Positions 18,437 through 28,700 of a stretch of DNA of 60,079 bases are shown here, in pieces. The stretch comes from Clostridia bacterium (GTDB taxonomy: Bacteria > Bacillota > Clostridia > Christensenellales > Pumilibacteraceae). The stretch covers positions 1-60,079 of the forward strand of contig CAAGAW010000015.1 of the NCBI GenBank assembly GCA_900767465.1. The letters run 5' to 3'. The position numbers and the translations under genes are program-made. The notes under the pieces are model-generated. The model was given only the letters and a program-made list of their open reading frames with translations, did not search any database and was not told where the DNA came from. Within the stretch, counting starts at the first letter, position 1. Each line of letters begins with the position of its first letter.

Positions 18437-21283
18437 CTACTCCGCTTTTACTTTGAAGTCGACGTACGTCGCGTTGCGGTCGGCGTCGTACGCGTAGTAT
18501 CGCACGGTGTAAACGCCTTTCTTTTCCGTTTTAACCGAATCTTTGCCCGTAACGTCGGTTATTGCGCCAGTGGGCGAGATAAGGAACACGTAAAGGGCGG
18601 GTTCGGAATTAAGGTCGAGCGCGACCGCCTTGTTAAGCGTAATCTCGCCGCCGGCTTTGACCGATTCTTTCGGCGCGGCAACGGTGATCGTGGGCGGAAC
18701 GTCGTCGGGTACGGATATATAGAATCGACGGCTTATCGGATTGCCCGAATAGTCGGTTGCCTCGTACGTTACGTAGTACGTTCCGTAGTCGCGGGCAACG
18801 AAATCGAGTCCGCCCTCTTCCGAACGGGTTTTCGGGAGAACGCGTTTGCCGTTAAGCGTTACCGTAACGTAACATTCGAGATAAGGATCGATCGCGTCGG
18901 TTGCGCCGCACGCGGGAAGATAGATCCGGTCGTATTTTCTTGCGGACGACACGAGTTCGCGTTCGAGCGACAAAACGGGTTTCGAGTAGTCCTCGAACGC
19001 AACCGCCTCGTCGCCCTCGCGATTGACGTACATAGCCTGATTGCCGAGTTTGTTAAGGACGATTTCGCTCTCGCCGTAAACTCCGCCGAACTCGAAAGCC
19101 ACGTAGAATTTGCCCGAAGTAAAGCCTTTATATTCACTGCCGTCGTCGTACACGGTAAGCGGCATAATCGCGCGACCCGCCTGATCGTAAAGTTTCCCCG
19201 CGGCGGTATCGAAACGAATAAGGAACGGGTCGGAATACTCGTCGCCGAACGATCCGTACATTTCGTAACCGACTCCGCGATAACGAACTTTCGCACGTTT
19301 CGAGCCGTCGTTGCGCTCGACCGAAAGGGTAAGTTTTTCGGCGGGGTTTACGCTGTCGGTGAAAGTTACGGTAAACGAGGTAAACGCGTTTTTAGCCGAA
19401 TTTATCGAGAACATCGTCTCGAAGTCCTTGGCGGGTAGCGCGTGAACGAATTTCATGCCCGCGCCGTCCGCCGTGGCGGTAAAGCCGATCGAGCCGTCGT
19501 CGCCCGAAGCGGTTACGCCGCGCTTTACGAAATAATCGGTAAGAAAGGTTGCGTCGCGGACGACAACGGGATACACGCGGGTAAGCGCGTCCGATTCGTT
19601 ACCGGCGCAATAGGTTTCGTACGTGAAATAAACCGTTCTCTCTCCGCTGCCGGCGGCGGGAGTATACAGACGGTCGATTTTCTCGCCGCGAACGCCCTCG
19701 GTCTCGCTGACGTAAACGTTTACAGTTGCGTTTACGGGGTGAGCGGGCGACGAATAATAATCGTACGACTTCATTGCGGGAAGTTCGATTTTCTTGCCCG
19801 CGATCATCATTTCGGGGAGGATCGGGAAAGTCGCAATCGGCGACGACGAGCGCACGACGTCGATAAAATACGATACCGTAGCGGTCTTTTTGAGATAATC
19901 GGTAGCGGCGTACACGATTTCGTAACTGCCCGAAAGCGAGGGCGTAAACGAAGTTTCGTTGTCCGCGACGACCGCATTGTCCGCTACTCTTTTTACTTTG
20001 ACGGCTACCGTCGGCGTACCGGATCCTCCGGTAACGACCGGCTCGGGAAGGACTATCGTTTCGCCCGCTTTGATAACTCCGGGAATCGCGGCCGCGGTAG
20101 TAATACTCATTTCGGGCGCGGTCATAAGCACGTTAAGCGCGTATCTCGACGACGCAACGTTGCCCGCCGCGTCGGTGCGCTCGTAAATAAGCTTATGCTC
20201 GCCCGCAACCGTCGGAATAAACGAATCGCCGTTAAGTTTAACGCGCTCGGTCGTTCCCGAATAAACGATATACCTGTCAAGTTCGGTCACGGTTCCGTCG
20301 AATTCGTCGTCCGAAAGCGCGGCGAAAAGCGGATACTCTTCGCCTTTAACGGCGGTAAGTATCTTCGGATCGGTATCGGCTTCGGTAAAGATAACCGGTT
20401 TTTTGACGTCGGTCACGTCGCCGCCGTAGGTATTGCCCATAAAAGACGTAACGACGTACGCGCCGCTCGAACCCGCCATATCGGTTGCGGTAATTTCCAC
20501 TCTCACTCTGCCGCGGGCAAAACCTTTCCACTCGTTTCCCGCGCCCACTTGGAGGGGATCGTCGAGGTCGAGAATCGTCATACGATGAACGGTCATGTTG
20601 TTCGTATTATCCGGTTCGTCGAAATAAAACGCTTTTTCTTTATTGTCGTAACGAAGCGTGATCGGTCTTGCTCCGCCGTTGTAGCGGACCGCGTTACCCA
20701 CGAACGATCCGGTATAGCAGTTCGTGCCCGCACCGCCGCTTTTCGGTTCGCTTTCGCCTTCTTTATAATAACCCCACCACAGTCCCGCGCTTGCGATGTC
20801 TTTCGTTCCGACCTGATAGAACGTAATCGGCCACTGAGCGTCGGACCACTGCGAGTGATGGACGTCGATCGTAACGTAATTATCTTCGTCGTCCGCGTCG
20901 ATGAGTTTTATATACAGTTGCTTGAAGTCCGCCGCGCCGCGCATGGACGGATCGATCGCGATCTGCATAAACACGTCGTCTTTCGTAAGCGAATTTACGT
21001 TTACGACGTTTTTGTATTTTACGGTTGAGCCCGCTCCGAGTACGTTTACCCTTACTCCGCCGTCCGCGAGAAGGTCGCTCGTCGCGCCTTCGGGCAGGTC
21101 GTAGAGGTATTCGGGCATGGAATCCGCTACCGAAACGGACGCGAATTTAACGTTCTCCCAAAGCGAATCGGGAGAAACGGGCGACGCCGACGCTTTGCCG
21201 GCGACGGGCGTAAAAACCGCGGCGGCGAGCGCACAGACGACGGCGGCGAAAGCTGCTTTTACGATGCGTGATTTTTTCTTCAT
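18437..21283 (-). CDS. Secreted modular protein with beta-sandwich and Ig-like domains
   Basis: 948 residues. Signal peptide with likely cleavage after KASA (~residue 33). Residues ~50-290 form a beta-rich module with the signature LIDADDEDNYVTIDV and several Trp/Gly turns. Ig/cadherin-like repeats follow, each with VAGEHKLIYERTDAAGN-type endings (~300-560), a second beta module (~590-770) and more Ig-like repeats to the end. The first module resembles the triplicated module of the surface protein at 25730. No C-terminal membrane anchor or sorting signal. Its place between the ABC permease and DUF4838 genes suggests a glycan-binding role. The family is not known to me. Confidence 0.65.
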   Translation of the reverse strand: MKKKSRIVKAAFAAVVCALAAAVFTPVAGKASASPVSPDSLWENVKFASVSVADSMPEYLYDLPEGATSDLLADGGVRVNVLGAGSTVKYKNVVNVNSLTKDDVFMQIAIDPSMRGAADFKQLYIKLIDADDEDNYVTIDVHHSQWSDAQWPITFYQVGTKDIASAGLWWGYYKEGESEPKSGGAGTNCYTGSFVGNAVRYNGGARPITLRYDNKEKAFYFDEPDNTNNMTVHRMTILDLDDPLQVGAGNEWKGFARGRVRVEITATDMAGSSGAYVVTSFMGNTYGGDVTDVKKPVIFTEADTDPKILTAVKGEEYPLFAALSDDEFDGTVTELDRYIVYSGTTERVKLNGDSFIPTVAGEHKLIYERTDAAGNVASSRYALNVLMTAPEMSITTAAAIPGVIKAGETIVLPEPVVTGGSGTPTVAVKVKRVADNAVVADNETSFTPSLSGSYEIVYAATDYLKKTATVSYFIDVVRSSSPIATFPILPEMMIAGKKIELPAMKSYDYYSSPAHPVNATVNVYVSETEGVRGEKIDRLYTPAAGSGERTVYFTYETYCAGNESDALTRVYPVVVRDATFLTDYFVKRGVTASGDDGSIGFTATADGAGMKFVHALPAKDFETMFSINSAKNAFTSFTVTFTDSVNPAEKLTLSVERNDGSKRAKVRYRGVGYEMYGSFGDEYSDPFLIRFDTAAGKLYDQAGRAIMPLTVYDDGSEYKGFTSGKFYVAFEFGGVYGESEIVLNKLGNQAMYVNREGDEAVAFEDYSKPVLSLERELVSSARKYDRIYLPACGATDAIDPYLECYVTVTLNGKRVLPKTRSEEGGLDFVARDYGTYYVTYEATDYSGNPISRRFYISVPDDVPPTITVAAPKESVKAGGEITLNKAVALDLNSEPALYVFLISPTGAITDVTGKDSVKTEKKGVYTVRYYAYDADRNATYVDFKVKAE

Positions 21284-21295
21284 TCTTTTCTCCTT

Positions 21296-22243
21296 TTATC
21301 CTTTAAGTCCGCCCATCGTGAGGTTACCCATAAGTTTGTCTTTGAACGCTATAAAAAGTATGACGATAGGCGTAATTACTATGGTGAGTCCGGCAAGTTG
21401 AAGCGGAACCATCGCAAACACGCTATCTACCGAGTACTGGATTATCCACGCGGCGTAAGCGATAGTCGGGTACGACGGCATATAGATCATCGGGGTCATA
21501 TAGTCGTTCCAGATCTGTACGAAACTCGTGATGAAAAGCGCGCCGAACACCGTTTTGGTAAGCGGCAGCATAAGTTGAACGAATACCCGAAAATGCGATG
21601 CTCCGTCGATAAAAGCCGCTTCGGCGTACGTCCAGCTTACGCCCTTGAATGTGGCGTAATATATAAGGAACATACTTCCGAACGCTCCGCTCGACCAGAT
21701 CCACATTCCGATCATGCTGTCGTACATATTGAGGCTTTTGAGAAGTTTGAGGTTTGCCGCGAGCGAGGACGAAAGCGGCACGTACGAACAGAAGATCGTA
21801 AGCGCGTAGAGCGCGCCCACCCACCTGAACATTTTGCCGTATTTGGACACGACGTAACTTGCCATCGCCGCGGTAAGCACCGCGAAAAACGGCGCGCCGA
21901 CGGCGTAAAGAAGCGTATTGCGAAGAAGTTCTATAAATCCCGCCGCACGCGTTCCCCCGCCCGTTACCTTGACCGACACTTTGATTTTGGTAACGGCGAC
22001 GGCGTAGTTGTCGAATTTCCACTTTTTTGGAAAACCCGCCGGATACAGCATAAATTCGGTGCTGGTACGCACGGAATTTATTATCGCCCAGAACATCATC
22101 GCAAGCAGCGCGACACACCACAAAGCAAGCAGTGTCCATACGAGAACGGGAAAGATTTTACGGCGGATTTCGGGCTTTTTCTTTGCGTGCGACTTTACTT
22201 TGCGGGCGTTTTGAGTATTTATCGAAAGAATATCGTTATTCAT
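21296..22243 (-). CDS. Sugar ABC transporter permease (MalG type)
   Basis: 315 residues with six predicted membrane helices. The cytosolic EAA loop EAAFIDGASHFRVFVQLMLP near residue 205 is the site that contacts the ATPase. Belongs to the CUT1 inner-membrane component family that imports oligosaccharides. It follows the other permease by 10 bp. The operon has no ATP-binding subunit, so a shared MsmK/MalK-type ATPase elsewhere in the genome is expected, as is common in Gram-positive bacteria. Confidence 0.93.
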   Translation of the reverse strand: MNNDILSINTQNARKVKSHAKKKPEIRRKIFPVLVWTLLALWCVALLAMMFWAIINSVRTSTEFMLYPAGFPKKWKFDNYAVAVTKIKVSVKVTGGGTRAAGFIELLRNTLLYAVGAPFFAVLTAAMASYVVSKYGKMFRWVGALYALTIFCSYVPLSSSLAANLKLLKSLNMYDSMIGMWIWSSGAFGSMFLIYYATFKGVSWTYAEAAFIDGASHFRVFVQLMLPLTKTVFGALFITSFVQIWNDYMTPMIYMPSYPTIAYAAWIIQYSVDSVFAMVPLQLAGLTIVITPIVILFIAFKDKLMGNLTMGGLKG

Positions 22244-22253
22244 TGCGCCCTCC

Positions 22254-23297
22254 TTAAAATTCCACTTCGGGATCGATCTTGTCGAGCAGGAATTTCGTGC
22301 CGTAAACTATGGGTACGGACGCGATACCGATCATGAGGTTGGATGCCGCGGTATAGCCGTAGTACGCGTCGCTTGCGTTGCGCCCGACTATGCGGGTGAA
22401 CATATAGTATCCGAAAGTCTGCACCGACGCGGGAGCGGATTCGGCGTAGAGCGCGTAAAGCGGACCGGAATACGTGAAGAATCCGACGAACACGCCGAGA
22501 AGTTGCACTTCGATAAGCGGGTACATAAGCGGAATCGTAAGATAAACGAATTCCTTCCACATCGACAGCCCTTCGAGTTTGCCGTATTCGATAAGATCGA
22601 CGGGAACGCGTGACATCGTACCCGTGTTTATGACGATCGCACCCGGCATCGCGAAGAACAGTGTATAGAACATTATCGTTCCGAACGCGGTGGACTCGGT
22701 GTTGAGAAGAAGCGGAATGTTCTTTATTCCGAACGCGCCGAGGTACGCCGGCAAAGCGCGCTCGACGAAGTACTTGAAGAACATCGCTATAACCATGCTC
22801 GACAGTATGCTCGGAAGGTACAGAATCGTTTTGAACGCGCCCGAAAGCGGACATTTTTTGTAGATTATAAACGCGAAAAACTGGCTTATCGGGTATGCGA
22901 TCACGACCGACGCAAGGTGCATAATCGCACCGTTAAGGAAGTATTTACCGAGCGATTCGCCGCGGAAGAGGTCGTAAAACACGTTTTTGAAATTGTTGAA
23001 AACGTTAGGTCCCGTTAAAAACACCTGTTGTCCGGTATTTACGTCGTACCGCTGAAAGGCGAGGAAAATCGAGTTCAGATTTGCGTACAGGTAGAAAATC
23101 ACCCACTGCACGAGCGGATACGCAAGCATACAGATACAGAATATAAGCGCGCCGCGATTGCGTTTTGCCCGACCGCGAGGCGGTTTCGGGGCACGGCTAC
23201 GGTGAAGGCGCACGGAAATATCGTAAAAAAATCCTCTTACCTTCCGTTTCGCTTTACCGAAAATCGATTCGTCTTTGTCCGTTTTGATTCTTTTCAT
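22254..23297 (-). CDS. Sugar ABC transporter permease (MalF/UgpA type)
   Basis: 347 residues with a basic, Arg/Lys-rich cytosolic N-terminus of ~45 residues and six membrane helices. The EAA-like loop reads VDLIEYGKLEGLSMWKEFVY, a variant in which EAA is replaced by IEYGKLEG, as seen in the LplB/UgpA branch. It starts 2 bp after the binding-protein gene, so the two are co-translated. It forms the heterodimeric channel with the MalG-type subunit. Confidence 0.92.
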   Translation of the reverse strand: MKRIKTDKDESIFGKAKRKVRGFFYDISVRLHRSRAPKPPRGRAKRNRGALIFCICMLAYPLVQWVIFYLYANLNSIFLAFQRYDVNTGQQVFLTGPNVFNNFKNVFYDLFRGESLGKYFLNGAIMHLASVVIAYPISQFFAFIIYKKCPLSGAFKTILYLPSILSSMVIAMFFKYFVERALPAYLGAFGIKNIPLLLNTESTAFGTIMFYTLFFAMPGAIVINTGTMSRVPVDLIEYGKLEGLSMWKEFVYLTIPLMYPLIEVQLLGVFVGFFTYSGPLYALYAESAPASVQTFGYYMFTRIVGRNASDAYYGYTAASNLMIGIASVPIVYGTKFLLDKIDPEVEF

Positions 23298-23299
23298 GG

Positions 23300-24910
23300 T
23301 CAGTTGTTATGGTAAATGTTGTACGCTCTCGTCCATTCGGTTTCGTTACAGTAATCCATGCTCTTTTCGAAATACTTTTGCGCGGTAAGGTTTTTGTCGT
23401 TGTAGAACGCACGGAGTGCGTTAGTCGCATCCGACGTCGATATTTCGGAACCGAGTCCGCCGAGACGGGTTCCGCCGAACGTCGCGAAGTCGCATGTGCC
23501 CGTTTCGCGGATAATCTCGACGTTTTCGTCGTGTTTTACGTCCCACACCGATTTTGCGAACGGCGTAAGCGACGCGTAAGCCTCGTCCGAAAGCGTATAC
23601 TTATACGGGAGCGACGATCCGGTAGTCGTGGTGAACGTCGTCAGTTGCGAGTTCTGGTGCATAAATTGAATCCAGAGTTTGGCAATGTCTTTGCGAGCCG
23701 CTTTCGTGCTTACGAATCCGATCGAGCCGGACGAGAACGAAACGACGGTGCGTTTATCCGATTTCTGTCCGTCGATCGCGGGCATCGGAAGAAATTTGAA
23801 GTTGCGTTTGCCGTAGCCGTAATTCTCGTCGATGCTTGCCATTTCGCCGAAATATCCGCGGGCTTCGTTCTCCCACCACTCGCCGTCGAGAAGCATTGCG
23901 ATTCTGCCCGAACCGGTATTGCTTTCCTTTACGATACTCGACAAAAATTCCTGTTGCGCGATAAGGTGAGACTGCGAGCCGCCGAACGCAAACGACGAAT
24001 AATAGCGCGCGTCTTTCGTGATTTCGCGGAGGAATTTAAGCGCTTCGAGGTTGCCGCGGTTGCCGGCGAGTTTCCATGCGTTACGCTCGGTGATCGCGTT
24101 GTTTGCGGCGTTTGCCGAATCGTAGTAATAGTTGTCCGAATCGAGCGTTCCGGTGTAGGTTTTGTACGCATTTACGCCGTTTACGCCCTCGTACTGAGCG
24201 ACGATCGCGGTGGTAAGACAGGTAAAGTAAAAGTCGTTTGCGCCCGTCCACGTAAAAGGCGTTACCGACGAGTTCGCCATGCGCGCGATGAGTTTATAAA
24301 AGTCGCTCATCGTCGTCGGAACCGTCCAGCGGCGTTCGTTGAAAAGATCCTCGTCGTAGATAAATCCCTGCAAACTGTCCTCGAACGGGAATCCGTAATA
24401 TTTGCCGTCTTTCCACTTGAACGTATCGACGAAGTAGTCGTCCGTTCTGTCAAGAAGCGATACCGTTCCGTTGTCCGAAAGTTCGCCGTTCTCGTCGTAA
24501 ACTTTTTCCGTCAACAGTTCGGTTATATCTTCCGCAACGCTGTTCTGGACGAACTTATAGTACTGATTGTTGGCGGTGAGGTAAACGTCGCAAGTCTCTA
24601 CTCCGCTCTGAATGTTGGATATAAGAGTGTCGGGTTCGTAACCGAGTTTGTCGGGTCGGATAAGCACCTGAACGCCGCGTTTGCCCGTGCCGGGTTCAAA
24701 CTCGACGTCGGCGTATTTCGCCTCGAATTCCGCCTTGACTTTGTTCGCCCAGTCCGTGCCTAAGCCGCCGTCGTATACGCCGAGATAGAATTGCGTTTTG
24801 CTCGCGTCCACGTCTTCGCTGTCCGTAGAACCGCCGCCGCACGCCGTAACGCACAGCGTCGTCGCAAAGCACGTGATAAGCGAAAGCAGTATTGCTAAAA
24901 GTTTCTTCAT
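23300..24910 (-). CDS. Extracellular sugar-binding lipoprotein (solute-binding family 1)
   Basis: 536 residues. Signal peptide ends in lipobox VTAC (Cys24), then a flexible GGGSTDSEDVD linker and a bilobed periplasmic-binding fold. Family-1 traits include ADVEFEPGTGKRGVQVLI, FPFEDSLQGFIYDEDLFNERRW and the late hinge FVSTKAARKDIAKLWIQFM. It captures the oligosaccharide and delivers it to the two permeases that follow. AGGAGG lies 10 nt before the ATG. It is the first gene of a six-gene operon; no convincing promoter is visible upstream, where repeat island sequence begins only ~40 bp away. Confidence 0.9.
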   Translation of the reverse strand: MKKLLAILLSLITCFATTLCVTACGGGSTDSEDVDASKTQFYLGVYDGGLGTDWANKVKAEFEAKYADVEFEPGTGKRGVQVLIRPDKLGYEPDTLISNIQSGVETCDVYLTANNQYYKFVQNSVAEDITELLTEKVYDENGELSDNGTVSLLDRTDDYFVDTFKWKDGKYYGFPFEDSLQGFIYDEDLFNERRWTVPTTMSDFYKLIARMANSSVTPFTWTGANDFYFTCLTTAIVAQYEGVNGVNAYKTYTGTLDSDNYYYDSANAANNAITERNAWKLAGNRGNLEALKFLREITKDARYYSSFAFGGSQSHLIAQQEFLSSIVKESNTGSGRIAMLLDGEWWENEARGYFGEMASIDENYGYGKRNFKFLPMPAIDGQKSDKRTVVSFSSGSIGFVSTKAARKDIAKLWIQFMHQNSQLTTFTTTTGSSLPYKYTLSDEAYASLTPFAKSVWDVKHDENVEIIRETGTCDFATFGGTRLGGLGSEISTSDATNALRAFYNDKNLTAQKYFEKSMDYCNETEWTRAYNIYHNN

Positions 24911-24950
24911 TTAAGTATAACCTCCTGAAGTGAGTTTGTTTTTGTTCTGT

Positions 24951-25720
24951 AAGGCGGTGAGCCGCCTCCGACAAGGCGGTGAGCCACCGCGGGCAAGTAT
25001 TTTGGGTTATTCGTTTACCGCTACTTTGCCATTTGTACTACCCCTCATCCGGCACTTCGTGCCACCTTTCCCCAAGGGGGAAGGCTTTAGCGGAGAGCTT
25101 GCGCGGTCGATTGTTTGAGTATGAGCGTGTACGATTATTCTCGTTTTCTTCCGCTGGGGGATTTCTCGACGGCGAGCCGCCGCCGGCGGGTGGGCTGGCG
25201 CGGGTTCGTGGGCGGCGTTTCGTTTCCACGAGATTGCCGCGCTTCGCTCGCAATGACAATGTGATACGGGTGTACGCTTGGTTTTATAACGTTAATCCTT
25301 ATAAATCGCCACTTACGCCATTAAAGTTTGTCATTCCGAGGGAACGAAGTGACCGTGGGAATCTCGCGGAAGCGGAACGAAAGCAACGGCGACCGAATTA
25401 TTATAATTATTCGTGGACGGTTGTTATCGTTTCTATCGCTGGGAATTTCTCGACTACGCTCGAAATGACATAGGTGTACGATTCGCAGCGAAGCCGTCGG
25501 TAGGGCGGTACTCCCTCGTCCCTCCGCCCGTTTGTCTACGATGTCATTCCGACCGGAGTAAGGACGGCTGTCCTTACGCAGCGGAGTAATCCCCCACGGT
25601 AGAAGTATTAGTCCGTGTGCGCTACGTCCGTCTTCCCTTCCACGAGATTGCCGCGCTTCGCTCGCAATGACAGCGGCGATACGGGCGCACGCTCGGTTTT
25701 ATCGACGGTCGCTTACTCGG
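24951..25720. repeat. Composite intergenic repeat island
   Basis: The 819-bp gap 24911-25729 contains no supported gene but five repeat types. (A) GGCGGTGAGCC hairpin units at 24953-24995 and 25175-25210. (B) GAGATTGCCGCGCTTCGCTCGCAATGACA at 25229-25258 and 25643-25672, with an inverted GTCATTCCGAGG...GTGGGAATCTCG copy at 25331-25372. (C) GTCATTCCGACCGGAGTAAGGAC...AATCCCCCACGG at 25544-25600 and an inverted copy at 25432-25472. (D) CTCATCCGGCACTTCGTGCCACC...CCCCAAGGGGGAAGGC at 25049-25086. (E) GTCGGTAGGGCGG...CCGCCCG at 25496-25529. Open frames here translate to the RERSDRGNL-type peptides that such repeats yield in many genomes. Confidence 0.85.
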
Positions 25721-25729
25721 CGATTCCGA

Positions 25730-28700
25730 TTATCCTTTCTTTCCTACGAACAAAGCGGCGGCGAGGATCGCGGAGAGCGAACCGAGCATAATTGCAAGGT
25801 CGCGGGCGGTTTGTTTTCCGCAACCTTTCTTTTCGGGTGCGGCAACGGGCGATACTGCTACCGAATAAGTTACCTCGGCGGTGTTGCCCGCTTCGTCCGA
25901 GGCGGTATACGTCACCGAATAAACGCCTTCGTTTTCGGCGACGAATTTGCCGTCCGTAACGGTAACTTCGGTAACGCCGAAAGTTACTTTTACGGTGACG
26001 GTAACGGTTCCGTCCACCTCGTCGGCGGCGGTAGCCGAACGAACGGTTATCTCTTCGCCCTTAGTAGCGGTAACGTTATCCGTTCCGCCCTCCACGGTAA
26101 GTACGGGACGGTCGGTATCGGGACGAACGGTGACGGCGAAAGTCTTGTCGATTTCGTTGCCGTCAGCGTCGATCGCATAATAAACGAACACGTAAGTTCC
26201 TGCGCGGTCGAACGTCATCTTTTCGCCCTCTGCGACCGAAAGTTCTTCGCCGGTAACGTCGCTTTCGTTGACTTTGTAAATGACTTTGAACGTAACGTCG
26301 AGCGGCGTTGTTTCGTCGCCGCCGTCGGTGGCGGTAGCCGTGGGAACGGTGATCGACGACTTGATAAGCGCGGAATCGGCTATTTCGTCGACGACTATTA
26401 CGGGAACTTTGCCGTCGATAACGACAATCGAGCGGGTCGTGCCGGCCGAAGCGTTACCGTCTTTGTCGACGCCGACGTATTTTACGATATACTCGCCGGT
26501 TTTGGTCGGAGCGAACGCGCTTCCGTCCGTAACTTCGGTAAAGTCGTCCGCCGACGGTGCCTTTACGTAAATCTTAACTGTGACGCCCTCTTTGCCGTCC
26601 ACGAGGTCGGTTGCGGTAACGTCGCCTGCGCCGAGCGTGAGCGTACTTGCGTTGGGTCCGCCCATACGGAAGTTTTCGGTTGCCGCAACGTTAAGCGTTA
26701 CGACGGGAGCCGTGTTTACTACGGTAACGCTCTGGTTGAGTGTTTTGCCGAGGTAGGTATAAGTAAGCGGCGTGGTTGCGTATTCGTTAAGCGCGGGAAC
26801 GGTCGCGAGAATCGTTTTTTCTGCGCGGACAGTGAGCGATCCGAACGCCACCGTGTACGGGAAACGCGCGCCGAGCCCGAGTTCGGCAGCCGTTTTTACG
26901 TCGTTGGTGCCGTTTACGGTTACGACTTCGTTACCGAGAAGCGCGCAGTTCTCTTCGTCGAGAACCATTTTTTCGGGCGCGAGCATTTTGCTTGCGAGCG
27001 ATATGCCGTTGATTTCTTCGAGAAGGAGCGGAACGGTATTTTCGTCGCCCTTCGCCGAAGCGTTAAACGAGATCGTATAGCCGTTCGGGAACGCGATTTT
27101 TCCGAGTCCGAACGTTTTGGGCGACGCGTCGTTATCGATAGCCGCCGTGCCGTCGAATTTAGCGAGCGCGAAACGCTCGTTTTTTCCCGAACGCGAGTAA
27201 ATCGCCAGAACGTCGCCCTCCCACACAAATTCCAGCATCCCGGACTGGCTGTCGTTTCCGCCGTAATAAGGAAGGCTGTTGAGCGCGTTGTCATCGGCGG
27301 AAGCGGTCTTTTTGTCGAAAATTATGCCGTCGTCCGCTCTTGCGACGCGGATATTGCCGTTTTTGTCAACGACCGCCGCGGCGTTATACCAGCCGTTCCA
27401 GCCGTCGCGGAACCAGACTATATCGAAATAGTTATTCTCGTCGGAAGCGTCGGCTACGCGAATCGCGAAATCGATTGCGCGTGCGTTGTGATTTCCGCCG
27501 GTATAAAGAGTGCCGACGAAATTGAATTTGATCGACGAATTGCCGTTGAACGTTCCGTTGATTCTGCCGCTGTACGCGCCCTTCTCTTCGGCGGGTGCGA
27601 TAAGCAGTCCTTTATGCGTAACGCTGCCGCTCTTGTCCGCGCCCGCGGTTACGGTTGCGCCGACAGTCGAAACGACGTTTGCCATATCGAAATATTCGTC
27701 TACGATCCGGAACGAACGCTCGATCGCGTTGCCTGCCAAAGTCGATCCTTCCACCGCCGTATAGCGGATAACGTAATTGCCTTTTTCGGTAAGTTTGCGA
27801 TCTGCGGGTATTGCAGCGAACGCGCCTCCGTCCTTACTGTACTCGATTTTTGCGACCGCTTTCGCCGCGGGATCGGCAAGTGTTACGAACGTAGCCGTCG
27901 GAACGGTTACTCCTTCTCCGGTTGTGTACATACTTGCAAACGTTCCGTCCACCGTGATTTGCGGAATATTCGCGTAAGTCGTGTACCACGAGGGTGTTGC
28001 CACGCTCTCTACAAATTCCTCCGCAAAGTCGTAAGCCGAGCCGTTATTTACGATAGATTCGAGAAGGATATTATTTGCCGCTTTGTTCGCCTTAATGCCG
28101 AACTCTACGTAGAATCCGTTTTCAAAGTTTATCTTTTTAAGTCCGTAGAACTGGCTTTCGCCGTCGGACGAAGCGTAAATATCGCTGTCGAATCTGGCAA
28201 GCGTGGATTTAGGTTGGACTTTCGGGTCATGACCGGTCGTCGAAACGGTAAGCACGCCGCTGCCGTCCCAGTCGAGGAAAAGTTTGCCTATCGGCGAATC
28301 TTTTTGCCCCACCCACGGATAAACGATACTGTTATACGCCGAATCACCGCCGTGTTCCTCTTTTTCTTCGAGAATTTTTTTGGGATTATCGTATCTCGTG
28401 GTACGATAATGACCTTCGTTGTCTCCCACCGCCGCGCCGGTGTACCAGCCGTTTTGCGAGTACTCGACGGTGAAATAATTAGACGAATCGTTCGTATCGA
28501 CAAACTTGAAGTAAATCGCCGTTGCCGTTGCCTGATTGCTCGTTCCCGGCGACGAAAATTGAATCGTCGTGCTGCCTTGCGCAAAAATTCCGTTGATTCT
28601 GCCGCTGTACGTGCCCTTCTCTTCGGCGGGTTCGATAAGCAGTCCTTTGTGCGTAACGCTGCCGCTCTTGTCCGCGCCCGCGGTTACGGTTGCGCCGGTA

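Noticed and set aside
24979..25473. Open frames with RERSDRGNL/RAKRGNL peptides, also at 31056-31289 and 47635-48060
   Set aside because: These arise from translating the interspersed repeats; the same peptides appear in many unrelated genomes.
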